Source: Acidimicrobiales bacterium | GTDB lineage: Bacteria; Actinomycetota; Acidimicrobiia; Acidimicrobiales; RAAP-2 | Direction of reading: 5' to 3' | Assembly: GCA_017883135.1 (NCBI GenBank) | Contig: JADGOE010000021.1 | Location: forward strand, 1 to 41,785 | Length of the DNA stretch: 41,785 nt | Shown: one piece after another, positions 16,132-24,885 of the stretch | How the letters are laid out: every line of letters begins with the position of its first letter | Numbering within the stretch: position 1 is the first letter of the stretch | The notes under the pieces: model-generated | Databases searched by the model: none | Told to the model about the DNA's origin: nothing | Seen by the model: the letters and a program-made list of their open reading frames with translations, nothing else | Translations under genes and position numbers: made by a program

Positions 16132-17489
16132 GGCGTCGCCGACAACAGGCGATCCACCGACGACGCGACGTCCGGGTGGGGAAACCCAAGAGCACGGTCG
16201 GGTGTCAACAAGGCGGTGACCTCCCGGTCCGACACCAAGTCGGTGGCCGCTGCACCCAGAGCGGCCACGACGGCCGAGTCCCTCCACTGGGGAAGTCCCG
16301 CCAGGATCCGGATGGCCGCAGCCGACTCACGTCGCTCTCCGACGCACTCGAACGGCTTGTCCCGATCGCTCATGAGTGCAGCAAACCCGGTGATCTGAAG
16401 GGGATCCGCGAACATGTCCCGCCCGATGATGGCGGTCAGAGCTGCCGGGCTCATGAACGGCGCCAGCATCAATCCCACGAACCGGCACTTCGGGCAGTTG
16501 CCACACCAACTGTCATCGGCCCCCGCCGTCTGGCGGAACACGGAATTGCAGCTGCAGAACGTGGCGTGGTGGTCGGTCAGCTTGGCGAAGGCGCGGGCGA
16601 TGGCCAGCTCGGAGTACGGGCGCAGAGCCGATCCGTAGAGCAGGCCGGGGTCGATGGTCTCGGTGATCAGGCCCTGCAGCAGGTGCTCGAACTCGAGGCT
16701 CTTCGAGTACTGGTGGTTCACCGGGACGCCGCCCACCACGACCGTCTCCTCGCTTGCCGAGCGTTCGACAGCCATCGCGATGGTGTCGTACCCGTAGAGG
16801 AAGCTGCCGGCCACTGCGATCAGCGACACGATGGCGGTGATCGGCACGTGGCCGTTGCGTCCACCGGAACGATTGAGGTTGGCCAGCTCAGGTGAGAGCC
16901 GGCGCCGCACGACCACCAGGTCGAGCTGCGACTGGCGGGCCAGTTCGAGCACCAGGGGATGGGGGTTCACCGCAAACAGCCGCGGCCTCAAGTGCCGCAC
17001 CGCCTCGATCAGCACCATCGAGTCCTTGCCGCCACCGATCGGGACCAGTAGTCCGCCGGGCGACCCCGAGGCCTTGGGCCGTGGCACATCGAACCGCGAG
17101 AACCAGGGCTCGATCGTCACTGGACGAGGAACGGAAAGGCCGTTCTCCACCGCGAACTCCCGCAGCCCGTCGTCGTAGAGATGGCGATGGAACTCCCGTT
17201 CCGTGGAGCTCAATCCCGCGTGCTCGACCAGGACCACCGGGGGGGCGGCAGCCTTGTAGTAGCTGGTCCCAGCCGCGATATGGAGATGCAGCAGCGCCCG
17301 CTCGAACCCCGGGGCATCTGTCGTCGCCTCCCCCTCAGGTGGCGTCTCGAACGTGATCGTCTCGACGAACGCAACCGTGTCGTCGAGGGAGTACCGGAGG
17401 GAAAGCGTCCTCGACGTGGTGTCGAACGATCGGTCGGTGACCCGGAAGACTACCACCGAGCCCGGATCGAACCGGCTCTGATCGTTCAT
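16128..17489 (-). CDS. murL: MurL, UDP-MurNAc-L-Ala-L-Glu epimerase
   Basis: The 453-aa protein matches the MurL family, which inverts the terminal L-Glu of UDP-MurNAc-L-Ala-L-Glu to D-Glu, an ATP-dependent route first shown in Xanthomonas oryzae. The PP-loop-like IGGGKDSMV is at 151-159, AVNPHPLVLELARQS at 173-187, and GVPVNHQYSKSLEFEHLLQG at 254-273. A cysteine cluster CSC (312-314) and WCGNCPKC (328-335) could bind metal. The ATG at 17489 has GAGGG upstream. It leads the operon murL-murD2-redox gene. No glutamate racemase (murI) is visible in the window, but it could lie elsewhere. Confidence 0.87.
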   Translation of the reverse strand: MNDQSRFDPGSVVVFRVTDRSFDTTSRTLSLRYSLDDTVAFVETITFETPPEGEATTDAPGFERALLHLHIAAGTSYYKAAAPPVVLVEHAGLSSTEREFHRHLYDDGLREFAVENGLSVPRPVTIEPWFSRFDVPRPKASGSPGGLLVPIGGGKDSMVLIEAVRHLRPRLFAVNPHPLVLELARQSQLDLVVVRRRLSPELANLNRSGGRNGHVPITAIVSLIAVAGSFLYGYDTIAMAVERSASEETVVVGGVPVNHQYSKSLEFEHLLQGLITETIDPGLLYGSALRPYSELAIARAFAKLTDHHATFCSCNSVFRQTAGADDSWCGNCPKCRFVGLMLAPFMSPAALTAIIGRDMFADPLQITGFAALMSDRDKPFECVGERRESAAAIRILAGLPQWRDSAVVAALGAAATDLVSDREVTALLTPDRALGFPHPDVASSVDRLLSATP

Positions 17490-17526
17490 TGCCCTCAGAG
17501 CGTAGTGGCCGGCCGCTCGGCGACGG

Positions 17527-18000
17527 CTACTGGACCGTTTCGGCCACTTGTCGGATGTGCTCCACGATGGCCAGCGACGCTCCGGTCGACTGGATCACCC
17601 ACACTTCACCCTTCTGGAGTCGCAGCGAGTCGCGCACCCTCGCCGAGCTCTTCCCCGCCAGGGCGTCCAGCACCTCCACCGCGACATCTCCGTGGGTGCA
17701 GAGGACCGCCGACTCCCCAGCCATCCGCTCCATCAGCCGCAGCGCCTCGGCACCATGTCCCTCGGCCAGCTCGTCGACCGACTCGACGGGCTGGTCCAAG
17801 ACTTCGGCCAGCGGTCGCACCGTCTCGCAGCAGCGAACGTAGGGGCTGGACAGGATCCTTTGGGGCCGGTAGCCCTGCAGCAGGGGAGCCAGGGCCTCGG
17901 CCTGGGCGAGCCCTCTCGGGGAGAGCGGCCGCACCCGGTCATCGCCCTCGTAGGAACTTCGTCGCCCAGCGTGGGCATGGCGAACCAGAAAGAGCGGCAT
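17527..18000 (-). CDS. SixA-like histidine phosphatase
   Basis: This 157-aa protein begins MPLFLVRHAHAGRRSSYEGD. The RHAHA motif supplies the phosphate-accepting His (residue 8) and Arg7. Further family marks are RPLSPRGLAQAEALA, RILSSPYVRCCET and AVLCTHGDV, which carries the second catalytic His. The size fits SixA-type phosphohistidine phosphatases and small phosphoglycerate-mutase-like hydrolases. An in-frame GTG at 18006 would add two residues; neither start has a clear ribosome-binding site. It lies 37 bp upstream of murL on the same strand, but a shared role is not shown. The substrate is unknown. Confidence 0.85.
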   Translation of the reverse strand: MPLFLVRHAHAGRRSSYEGDDRVRPLSPRGLAQAEALAPLLQGYRPQRILSSPYVRCCETVRPLAEVLDQPVESVDELAEGHGAEALRLMERMAGESAVLCTHGDVAVEVLDALAGKSSARVRDSLRLQKGEVWVIQSTGASLAIVEHIRQVAETVQ

Positions 18001-18082
18001 GGGCACGATGCTGCCATGGCTGCGGGGGGATGTGCACGATGCGGTCCATCGCCGGCAGCGGCCTGGCTAGCGACCGAGGCTC

Positions 18083-18601
18083 CTACCCGGCGCCCGGTTG
18101 CCCCACCACGGGTACGTCGATGGCCGACTGGCGGGGAAACGGGAAGACATCCAGTTCGTTGGCGTTGCGGGCCAGCGAGTGATACCTCCGTTCGGCGAAC
18201 CACCAACGGTTCGAAACGAAGGCGTAGCGATCGTGATAGACGCCGTAGGCGTTGGTCCAACGGCCGCTGCCCTGCTGTTGGCGGATCTCGCACATGAAGA
18301 GGCGGCACACCGCACTGCCGGCACCGCCACCGTCCGGAAACGCGATGTGGGCGTTGAGGATCACGAACTCGAAGAACTCGAACTGCTCGATGGATGTCCC
18401 GATGAACTCGCCGAGCGCCGGGCCACCGACCAGTCGGTGCGGCTCGCCAGTGCGGCGGTCGATGACCACCTCGGCGTCGGGGAGGAACAGGTGCTCCAGC
18501 TCGGACCACGCACGACGGTTGACCACGTCGGCGTAGGCATGTTGGAGTCGGCGGATGCCGGTGTCATGTACCGCCTCGACCACGAGAGATTCATCGATCA
18601 T
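18083..18601 (-). CDS. SnoaL-like NTF2-fold protein
   Basis: The protein of 172 aa starts MIDESLVVEAVHDTGIRRLQ and has the family features YADVVNRRAWSELEHLFLPD, EFVILNAHIAFP and YGVYHDRYAFVSNRWWFAER. These mark the SnoaL-like / nuclear transport factor 2 fold, used for small isomerases, hydrolases and ring-hydroxylating small subunits. The ATG at 18601 is where homology begins; the open frame to 18748 upstream runs toward the adaptor gene. In such genomes these proteins often accompany steroid or aromatic catabolism, but the function here is not defined. Confidence 0.78.
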   Translation of the reverse strand: MIDESLVVEAVHDTGIRRLQHAYADVVNRRAWSELEHLFLPDAEVVIDRRTGEPHRLVGGPALGEFIGTSIEQFEFFEFVILNAHIAFPDGGGAGSAVCRLFMCEIRQQQGSGRWTNAYGVYHDRYAFVSNRWWFAERRYHSLARNANELDVFPFPRQSAIDVPVVGQPGAG

Positions 18602-18713
18602 CGGGCGAACGCTACCGTGCAGAGCAGCCGTTGGGGTGGTGCTCCGAGGGATGGGGCGGTGCCCACTTCCCCGCGGGCCACCGTGTCCGACCATGGGCGA
18701 CGGGACCCGGAGC

Positions 18714-18738
18714 CCCCTCGATGCCGACGGGCATGGGG
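18714..18738 (-). terminator. Possible hairpin terminator after the export operon
   Basis: ATGCC (18721-18725) pairs with GGCAT (18730-18734) around a GACG loop. CCCC (18714-18717) can pair with GGGG (18735-18738) beyond a 3-base bulge. The hairpin starts 7 bp downstream of the second adaptor stop at 18745. There is no T tract, so it is only suggestive. Confidence 0.3.
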
Positions 18739-18744
18739 AGACGG

Positions 18745-20490
18745 TCAACCTCCGGGCGCGCCGCTGCGGAAACTGCCTCCGCCGATGCCGCTCGATCTGG
18801 CGAAGCCGCCTGCCCCGCCGAGTCCGCTTGCTCCACCGAGTCCGCCCAGGCCCGTTCGGGGGCTGGTCGACGAAGCGGGCACCGGCTCGTTCAGATTGGC
18901 AACGCTGACCAGCTGCCCGGCTTTCACTCCCGAAGTCACCTGGGTCAAGAGGGCACCGACGGTTCCGACGGTGACCTGGACCGTCTTGGTCGTGACACCG
19001 TCCACCACCGTCACCAGGTGCCTCGATCCGACAGTCCGAACGGCCGACGACGGAACCGTCGTGGCTCCGACCGTCTTGCGTGTGACGATCGACAGGCCGG
19101 CCTCCGCACCCGAGTAGAGGCCGAGGTTCGACGACTCGAGGGACACCGTGACCGGATAGGTCGTGGAGGTCGATCCGGAGGTCGCCAACACTCCGATGGC
19201 CGTCACGGTGCCGTTCAGCGGGGAGCTGGTGGAGTCCGGGGTGACGAGTACCTGCTGCCCGATGGCGACCTGGCCGATCTTCGCCACCGAGATGGTGGTC
19301 GCCGCCTGGTAGGACGAACCCGAGCCGATCACCACAATCTGGGGAGTGCTGCCGGTCGATCCCGCCATCACCGAGGCGCCGGAACCGATCGCCACCGAAC
19401 TAACCGTCCCCGAGATCGTGGTGACGAGATTGGCGTCGCCGACGGCCTGCTGCGCATTGGCAAGGTCGGCCTGGGCGACATCGACAGATGCCTGGTCGAG
19501 TGCGAGTTTCTGGGGCGTAACCACCTTGGTCTTGGAGCTCGTCGATCCACTGGCCACGGCAGAGCTCCCACCTGCCGCAGCCGAGCCCACGGCAGCAGCC
19601 GCAGACGAGGCGCTCGACCCGATCGACCCGGTCCCGCTTCCCGAGCCCCCGGATGTGGAACCTGAGCCGGCTCCTGATGACCCGAACGCGGACGTCAGTG
19701 CCGTCTCGTCCTTGTTCACCTTGGCGATGTCGGCGGAGAGCTTCGCCTCGGCAACGGTCGCCAGGCTCAACGCCTGTGCACAGGACGGGGGGTTCCCTGA
19801 TCCCCCGGGCAGGGCGGTGGTGGTCGGTGGGGTGAAGCCGGGCTGAGCGGCTCCTGTAGTGGCCGGCAGCTGGGCACTGCACACGGTGGTGGCCACCGCG
19901 AGAGCGGTACCCGCCGAGGTTGCATCGCTGTCCTCTTGCTTCTGATCGCTCACAAGGGTTGCCTGCAACTTCGTCACCTGCACGCTCCCCTGGCCCGATG
20001 GCACCGGTCCCGTCGAGGGCGCCGTCGTCGAGGTGGTGGTCGACGAGCTCACCGTTGAGGTGGTCGTCGCCGTCGAACCCTGACTCGCCTCGTCGCTCGC
20101 CAAGGTGGCCTGGACCGAGGCGAGGCTCGCCTGCGCCGTCACCACACCATTCTCGAGCGGCGTGGTCTCGAGCGACGCCACTACCTCGCCGGCAGTCACC
20201 TGCTGGCCCACCGCGACATCCACTGCGCCGACCGTCCCCGCCGTCGTGAAGGCGAGGTTCGCCTGATCGACCGGAGCGATCGTCCCCACCGAGCTCAGGG
20301 TCGCCACTGCAGTACCCGCTCCGACTACGGCCGTCCGATAGGACGGCGACGACGGGCGCGTCAACTCCCAAGCGACGAGGGCAGCGGCCAACACGGCCAC
20401 GAGCACGACGACCCGGGTCGGTGAGATCAACCGCGCATGGGTCGACTTGCCCGATGCCGCACGATCTCGGCCATCGGCGGGTAGACCCAT
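18745..20490 (-). CDS. HlyD/MacA-like membrane-fusion adaptor, second copy
   Basis: This 581-aa protein has a cytoplasmic N-terminus and one membrane helix at about 26-43 (VVVLVAVLAAALVAW). A lipoyl-like half-domain (VDVAVGQQVTAGEVVASLET) is followed by a long Ser/Thr/Gly-rich region. The second lipoyl half (LANAQQAVGDANLVTTISGT) and a beta-barrel domain come next, and the end is glycine-rich (GLGGLGGASGLGGAGGFA). ATG 20490 is preferred because GGGGAGA lies eight bases upstream. A GTG at 20592 would overlap the preceding gene and has no such site. It closes the export operon. It is longer than the first adaptor (442 aa), mainly through the helical/low-complexity insert. Confidence 0.85.
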   Translation of the reverse strand: MGLPADGRDRAASGKSTHARLISPTRVVVLVAVLAAALVAWELTRPSSPSYRTAVVGAGTAVATLSSVGTIAPVDQANLAFTTAGTVGAVDVAVGQQVTAGEVVASLETTPLENGVVTAQASLASVQATLASDEASQGSTATTTSTVSSSTTTSTTAPSTGPVPSGQGSVQVTKLQATLVSDQKQEDSDATSAGTALAVATTVCSAQLPATTGAAQPGFTPPTTTALPGGSGNPPSCAQALSLATVAEAKLSADIAKVNKDETALTSAFGSSGAGSGSTSGGSGSGTGSIGSSASSAAAAVGSAAAGGSSAVASGSTSSKTKVVTPQKLALDQASVDVAQADLANAQQAVGDANLVTTISGTVSSVAIGSGASVMAGSTGSTPQIVVIGSGSSYQAATTISVAKIGQVAIGQQVLVTPDSTSSPLNGTVTAIGVLATSGSTSTTYPVTVSLESSNLGLYSGAEAGLSIVTRKTVGATTVPSSAVRTVGSRHLVTVVDGVTTKTVQVTVGTVGALLTQVTSGVKAGQLVSVANLNEPVPASSTSPRTGLGGLGGASGLGGAGGFARSSGIGGGSFRSGAPGG

Positions 20491-20548
20491 GGCCCAGGTC
20501 TCCCCGCCTGCGGGGATCCCGATGCCCGGAGGTGCTTGCTCAGGCTGA

Positions 20549-21469
20549 TCAGGCACTGGCTCCAGGACCTCCGCCAGCACCTCGGAACCCACCGGACCCG
20601 CTGGTACATCCGTTCGGGCCCGCTGTGGAGATGGTGATCGACTGCGCGGCGATGGCTCCCGTGGTATCAGCTGTGCCGTTCGCTCGAGCGCACTTGCCTA
20701 TCGCCAGGTCGGTCGAAGACGCCGGACCTGTCGTGGTGAATGTCGTCGAGGGCGTCAGGGTGACGACCACGCTGGACACCGTCTTGGTGGCCGGGTTGGT
20801 CTCGTCGATGCTCACCGCCGAGCCGTTCACAGCGGTCACCGCTCCTGAGGCAGCCCCGAACTGACCGTTGCCGAACCGGCCGGCGCGGGCCGGGCGGGTT
20901 CCGGTGCCTGGCGTGAACCCTCCTCCCCCGCCGGCCCTGGCTCCCCCCGGCCTGCCGCCGAATCCACCCGAGCAGGTGCCCGAGACCGGCTGCGAGACGG
21001 ACACCGTCGTTGCCGTCACCGGACCGCCGAACGCACCGCTACCAGATGAAGAGCCGGTAGTGGGCTTCCCGAAGGCAGAGATGCAAGAGCCCACGGTCAC
21101 CGCAGAGGCAGACGAAGGCACCGTCTGGCGAAAGGTGGTGGTCGGGCTGTAGCTGACCGTCGTCTGGCCGGTGGTGGGGTTCTGCACCTCCAAGGAGGTT
21201 CCGTTGATGGCCGCGATGGTGCCGGTGGTGCCCGGGAACTGCCGCGGGGTCGTGTTGCCTCCGGCCCCTGCACCACCGGCGGCGGACGACTTCGGAGTCG
21301 TCGCGGTCGAGACAGAGGACGCTGAGGAGGTGGAGCCGCACGCGGCAAGGGCCAAGCCGACCGCACCGAGTACCGACAAGGCGACCATCCTGCGCACCGG
21401 GACGGACCTGGGCGGCCTCGGCCGTCCAGTGGCGCTACAGACCGGAGACGATGGGTTGGTTTCGTTCAT
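20549..21469 (-). CDS. DUF5666-like secreted lipoprotein
   Basis: This 306-aa lipoprotein has a signal with lipobox LAAC and Cys44. It carries two DUF5666-like beta repeats: GTTGTIAAINGTSLEVQNPT with YSPTTTFRQTV, and AASGAVTAVNGSAVSIDETN with LTPSTTFTTTGP. A glycine-rich segment separates them (GFGGRPGGARAGGGGGFTPG). The end is also Gly/Pro rich. An ATG one codon upstream (21472) is equally possible. It lies between the ABC permease and the second adaptor of the export operon, suggesting a surface partner or a sensor of the exporter's cargo; that role is inference. Confidence 0.78.
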   Translation of the reverse strand: MNETNPSSPVCSATGRPRPPRSVPVRRMVALSVLGAVGLALAACGSTSSASSVSTATTPKSSAAGGAGAGGNTTPRQFPGTTGTIAAINGTSLEVQNPTTGQTTVSYSPTTTFRQTVPSSASAVTVGSCISAFGKPTTGSSSGSGAFGGPVTATTVSVSQPVSGTCSGGFGGRPGGARAGGGGGFTPGTGTRPARAGRFGNGQFGAASGAVTAVNGSAVSIDETNPATKTVSSVVVTLTPSTTFTTTGPASSTDLAIGKCARANGTADTTGAIAAQSITISTAGPNGCTSGSGGFRGAGGGPGASA

Positions 21470-21518
21470 CATGGCTCTCTTCTTGTGGGTTGGTGAATGC
21501 ATGGGTACGTGCGTCAAG

Positions 21519-22763
21519 TCACTCACTTCGGAGTGCATCGATGGGAGCGAGACGTGCGGCACGCCCGGCGGGGTAGACACCGAAGGCGATACCGATTCCG
21601 ATGGCCACCACGATGGCGCCGACGGTGGCCACCGGAGAGATGGTGATCTTGTCGGAGATGAAGTGCGGAAGGACCGCTGCACCGAGGAGGCCCAGTCCGG
21701 CGCCGAGAACGCCTCCCACGGAACCGAGCACCGAGGCCTCCACCAGGAACTGGCGGCGAATGACGCGGGGGGTGGCTCCGAGCGCCTTGCGCAGCCCGAT
21801 CTCACGGATCCGTTCGGTCACCGAGACAAGCATGATGTTCATGACACCGATGCCGCCGACCAGAAGGGAGATGCCTGCCACACCGCCGAGGAGGACGGTG
21901 AGCGTCTTGTCGACCGAGGTGGCCGTCGAGAGCACCTGCTGCTCGCTGGTGATCGTGAAGTCGGCGCTCGCTGCCGACGTGATGCCGTGGAGGCTGAGGA
22001 GTTCAGCGTCCGCCTCTTGATAGGCGGCGGACAGGGTGCCGGCCGACCTCGCCTGAATGAGGATCTGGCTCACTGAATTGCGGCTGGATCCCCCGAACAG
22101 GAGGGCAGATGCCGTGGTCAAGGGCACGACGGCCTGATCGTCCGGATTTGACGAGGTCGACGAGCTGGACGAGGTGCCAACGGTATTGAGCACGCCAATG
22201 ATCGACATCGGCTGTCCGGCGATGTTCACCGTCTGGCCCAATGGGTCGCGGAACCCGAACAGCTCCTGGGCAGTCGTCGCACCGAGCACGACCACGTCGG
22301 CCCGGGTGGACAAGTCATGGCCGGCGATGAACTGCCCCTCGGTCATTGATCGCCCGCGGACGGTCAACCACGAGGTGTTGGTGCCCACGACCGTGGCCGT
22401 CCAGTTGGCCGTGCCGGCCACCATGCTCTCCGAGGCGGTCGTAGCTGGGGCTACCGCGTTGATGTCCGGGGCAACCACGCCGGAGGTGAGGGCGGCAGCG
22501 TCACCCACGGTCAGCGTCGACGCCGACCCGAACCCGCCACGGATCCCCGAGCTCGAGGTCGTGCTTCCCGGCGTGACCGTGAGGAGGTTCGAGCCCAGCG
22601 CCGAGATCTGGGAGCTGACCTGCTGCTGTGCCCCCTCCCCGAGGCCGACGGTCAGGATCACTGCTGTGATCCCGATCATGATGCCCAGAACGGTCAGTGC
22701 CGAACGCAGTCGGTGGGTGACCACCGCCTCCAGGCCGGTCCGAAAGATCTCGAGGACGTTCAT
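21519..22763 (-). CDS. MacB/FtsX-type ABC transporter permease
   Basis: The 414-aa permease has an N-terminal helix (ALTVLGIMIGITAVILTVGL, about 22-41) and a large extracytoplasmic MacB-core domain (SQISALGSNLLTVTPG; VVLGATTAQELFG; LIQARSAGTLSAAYQEAD). Three C-terminal helices follow, with GGIGVMNIMLVSVTERIREI and GLRKALGATPRVIRRQFLVE, the hallmark of MacB/LolE permeases. The start overlaps the ATPase stop by 4 bp. Such complexes move lipoproteins, peptides or antibiotics by mechanotransmission instead of direct channel passage. Confidence 0.92.
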   Translation of the reverse strand: MNVLEIFRTGLEAVVTHRLRSALTVLGIMIGITAVILTVGLGEGAQQQVSSQISALGSNLLTVTPGSTTSSSGIRGGFGSASTLTVGDAAALTSGVVAPDINAVAPATTASESMVAGTANWTATVVGTNTSWLTVRGRSMTEGQFIAGHDLSTRADVVVLGATTAQELFGFRDPLGQTVNIAGQPMSIIGVLNTVGTSSSSSTSSNPDDQAVVPLTTASALLFGGSSRNSVSQILIQARSAGTLSAAYQEADAELLSLHGITSAASADFTITSEQQVLSTATSVDKTLTVLLGGVAGISLLVGGIGVMNIMLVSVTERIREIGLRKALGATPRVIRRQFLVEASVLGSVGGVLGAGLGLLGAAVLPHFISDKITISPVATVGAIVVAIGIGIAFGVYPAGRAARLAPIDALRSE

Positions 22764-23560
22764 CGACTGGCGGCTGCGCTGTCGGCCAGCTGCTCGCCGA
22801 GTATCTGTCCGTCCCTGATCCGCATGGTCCGTTCGGCAGCCTGGGCCACGTCGGCCTCATGGGTGATGAGCACGATGGTCCGCCCACTGCGATGGAGCTC
22901 GTCGAGAAGCCCGAGGACGTCGTTGGCCGAGACCGAGTCGAGGTTGCCGGTGGGCTCGTCGGCAAGGATCAGGTCGGGATCGGTGACCAAGGCACGGGCC
23001 ATGGCCACCCGCTGCTGCTGCCCGCCGGAGAGCTCGCCGGGCCGGTGGTCGACCCGCGATTCGAGCCCGACCCGGTCGAGAGCCTCGAGCGCTCGCCGCT
23101 TGCGCTCCGGTCGATCGACACCGGCATAGAGCAAGGGAAGCTCCACGTTCCGCCAGGCGGGCATCGAGGCGAGCAGGTTGAACTGTTGGAAGACGAAGCC
23201 GATCCGTCGGTTCCTGACATGGGCCAACTCCTCCTCGGACATGGTGCTCACGTCCTCGCCGGCCAGGTGGAAGGTGCCAGACGTGGGGACGTCGAGGCAA
23301 CCGAGGATGTGCATCAGGGTCGACTTCCCCGATCCCGACGGACCCATGACGGCGACGTACTCGCCCGACCGGATCTTGAACGAGACGCCACGTAGCGCGT
23401 CGACCTCGAGGGACCCGTTCCGATACGTCTTCCACACCTCGTCGGCATCGATGACCGGTGGTCGGACCAGGGGGTAGGTTCCGGTGTTCTCCATCCAGAC
23501 CTCTGCGGTGTCCGCATGGGAACCGTGCGATCGATGGTCAGTGTGGTCGGACGTGGTCAT
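22760..23560 (-). CDS. MacB/LolD-type ABC transporter ATPase with His-rich N-terminus
   Basis: The 266-aa ATPase has Walker A GPSGSGKS at 73-80, Q-loop FVFQQFNLL at 122-130, signature LSGGQ at 177-181 and Walker B LILADE at 197-202. ADEPTGNLDS and the H-loop LITHEADVA follow. It carries an extra N-terminal arm of about 36 residues with His at 6, 9, 12 and 15, which the usual 225-aa family members lack. The start overlaps the adaptor stop and the stop overlaps the permease start (both ATGA), so the three subunits are translationally coupled. Confidence 0.93.
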   Translation of the reverse strand: MTTSDHTDHRSHGSHADTAEVWMENTGTYPLVRPPVIDADEVWKTYRNGSLEVDALRGVSFKIRSGEYVAVMGPSGSGKSTLMHILGCLDVPTSGTFHLAGEDVSTMSEEELAHVRNRRIGFVFQQFNLLASMPAWRNVELPLLYAGVDRPERKRRALEALDRVGLESRVDHRPGELSGGQQQRVAMARALVTDPDLILADEPTGNLDSVSANDVLGLLDELHRSGRTIVLITHEADVAQAAERTMRIRDGQILGEQLADSAAASR

Positions 23561-24885
23561 CCGCCGAAGCCTCCGCCTCCACCGCCGGACGCACCCCCAC
23601 CGAAGCCCCCGCCCCCGCCGAAGCCGGCCCCGCCGCCTGACGCACCCCCACCGAAGCCCCCGCCCCCGCCGAAGCCGGCCCCGCCGGTCCTCCCCGTGCC
23701 GAGCGGACCGCGGAAGGAAACCGTGGTCACATAGATCTTGTCCCCTACGGAAAGGCCGCTGGTCACCTGGGTCTGTCCACCCGATGCCGTGCCGATGGCC
23801 ACGTCCCGAGTGGTCTTGGTTCCGTTGGAGTCGAGACTGACCGTCGTGGCACCACCGCTATACGCGATGGCCGTGGTCGGCACCTCGATGACGTCCTGCA
23901 ATTGCTTCACGATGATCGAGACATTGGCGCTCGACCCACCGAAGAGTCCGGGGGGGCTGCCGGTCACGTCTACGACCACCGGGAACGACGACACCCCCGA
24001 GGTGGTGGTGGCCAGTAGCCCGACCGATCCCACGGTTCCGTACACCGGAGTGGTGGAGCCCGACACCGTGATCGTCACCTGATCGCCGACCAGCACCTGA
24101 GAGACCGCCGTGCTGTTGACCGTCGCGTTCACGATGTACGAGCCGGTGGAGACCACGATGACCTGTGTTCCCGACGTGGTCGAGGCCGAGGAGGACGAGC
24201 CGGCCGCACTCCCCGAGCTCCCTCCGAACGAGGTGCTTCCCGACGAGCCACCCGATCCTGAGCCGCTCGATCCTGAGCCGCTCGATCCTGCCGAGCTGGT
24301 GCCCGAGGCCGATGAGGAGGTCGATCCGGACACCTGCTGGCCGACCGTGAGGTTGACCGAGGCCACCGTCCCCGCGATGGTCGAAACCAAGGTTGCGTCG
24401 TTCAGTGATGTCTGCGCAGTGGTGACCTGCGTCTCGGCCGAGGCGCTGTTGGCGTTGTCCAGGGCGATCTGCGTGGCCGAGGCGCTGTTGGCCTGGTCGG
24501 CGGCCAACTGAGCCTGGTCGTTGGCCAAGGCGGCCTGCGCCTGGGCCAGTGAGGCAGCGAGCGCCGTGGCACCCACGGTCGCCAACGCCTGGCCGGCGGT
24601 CACGGCCTTTCCTGCAGAGACGTCCACCGCATTGACTCGACCCGAGACGGCGAAGTTGAGGTTGGCCTGGCTGGCAGGCTCGATCGTGCCGGTGGCAGAG
24701 ACGGTCTGGGTGATCGTGCCGGTGGAGACGGTCTGGACCGATGTGGTGGTCGTGATGCCCGTCGTCGCGGCACTCGAACTCTTCGTTGCGAACCACGTTC
24801 CCAACCCGGCACCGACCAGCACCACCACGGTGGCTCCAATGGCCAGGCGCTTCCCGCGGGACCCGAACCTGTGCTCAGATCGCAC
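23557..24885 (-). CDS. HlyD/MacA-like membrane-fusion adaptor, first copy
   Basis: This 442-aa adaptor has one membrane helix at 14-32 (LAIGATVVVLVGAGLGTWF). It has a lipoyl half-domain (VDVSAGKAVTAGQALATVG), an Ala/Gln-rich helical hairpin (AQAQAALANDQAQLAADQA), a second lipoyl half (TLVSTIAGTVASVNLTVGQQ), a Ser/Gly linker and a beta-barrel domain. It ends in two 17-residue glycine/phenylalanine repeats. The GTG at 24885 starts right after GTGAGGTGTAG on the minus strand. It is the first gene of the exporter operon. In a Gram-positive cell the adaptor may reach across the wall or gate the permease; no outer-membrane partner is seen. Confidence 0.87.
   Translation of the reverse strand: MRSEHRFGSRGKRLAIGATVVVLVGAGLGTWFATKSSSAATTGITTTTSVQTVSTGTITQTVSATGTIEPASQANLNFAVSGRVNAVDVSAGKAVTAGQALATVGATALAASLAQAQAALANDQAQLAADQANSASATQIALDNANSASAETQVTTAQTSLNDATLVSTIAGTVASVNLTVGQQVSGSTSSSASGTSSAGSSGSGSSGSGSGGSSGSTSFGGSSGSAAGSSSSASTTSGTQVIVVSTGSYIVNATVNSTAVSQVLVGDQVTITVSGSTTPVYGTVGSVGLLATTTSGVSSFPVVVDVTGSPPGLFGGSSANVSIIVKQLQDVIEVPTTAIAYSGGATTVSLDSNGTKTTRDVAIGTASGGQTQVTSGLSVGDKIYVTTVSFRGPLGTGRTGGAGFGGGGGFGGGASGGGAGFGGGGGFGGGASGGGGGGFGG
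23588..23689 (-). repeat. 51-bp tandem repeat, two copies, coding for a Gly-rich tail
   Basis: Two near-identical 51-bp units (23588-23638 and 23639-23689) code for two copies of GGAGFGGGGGFGGGASG at the C-terminus of the first adaptor. A degenerate third unit follows up to the stop at 23557. The nearly perfect DNA identity suggests recent duplication by slippage or recombination. Confidence 0.85.
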
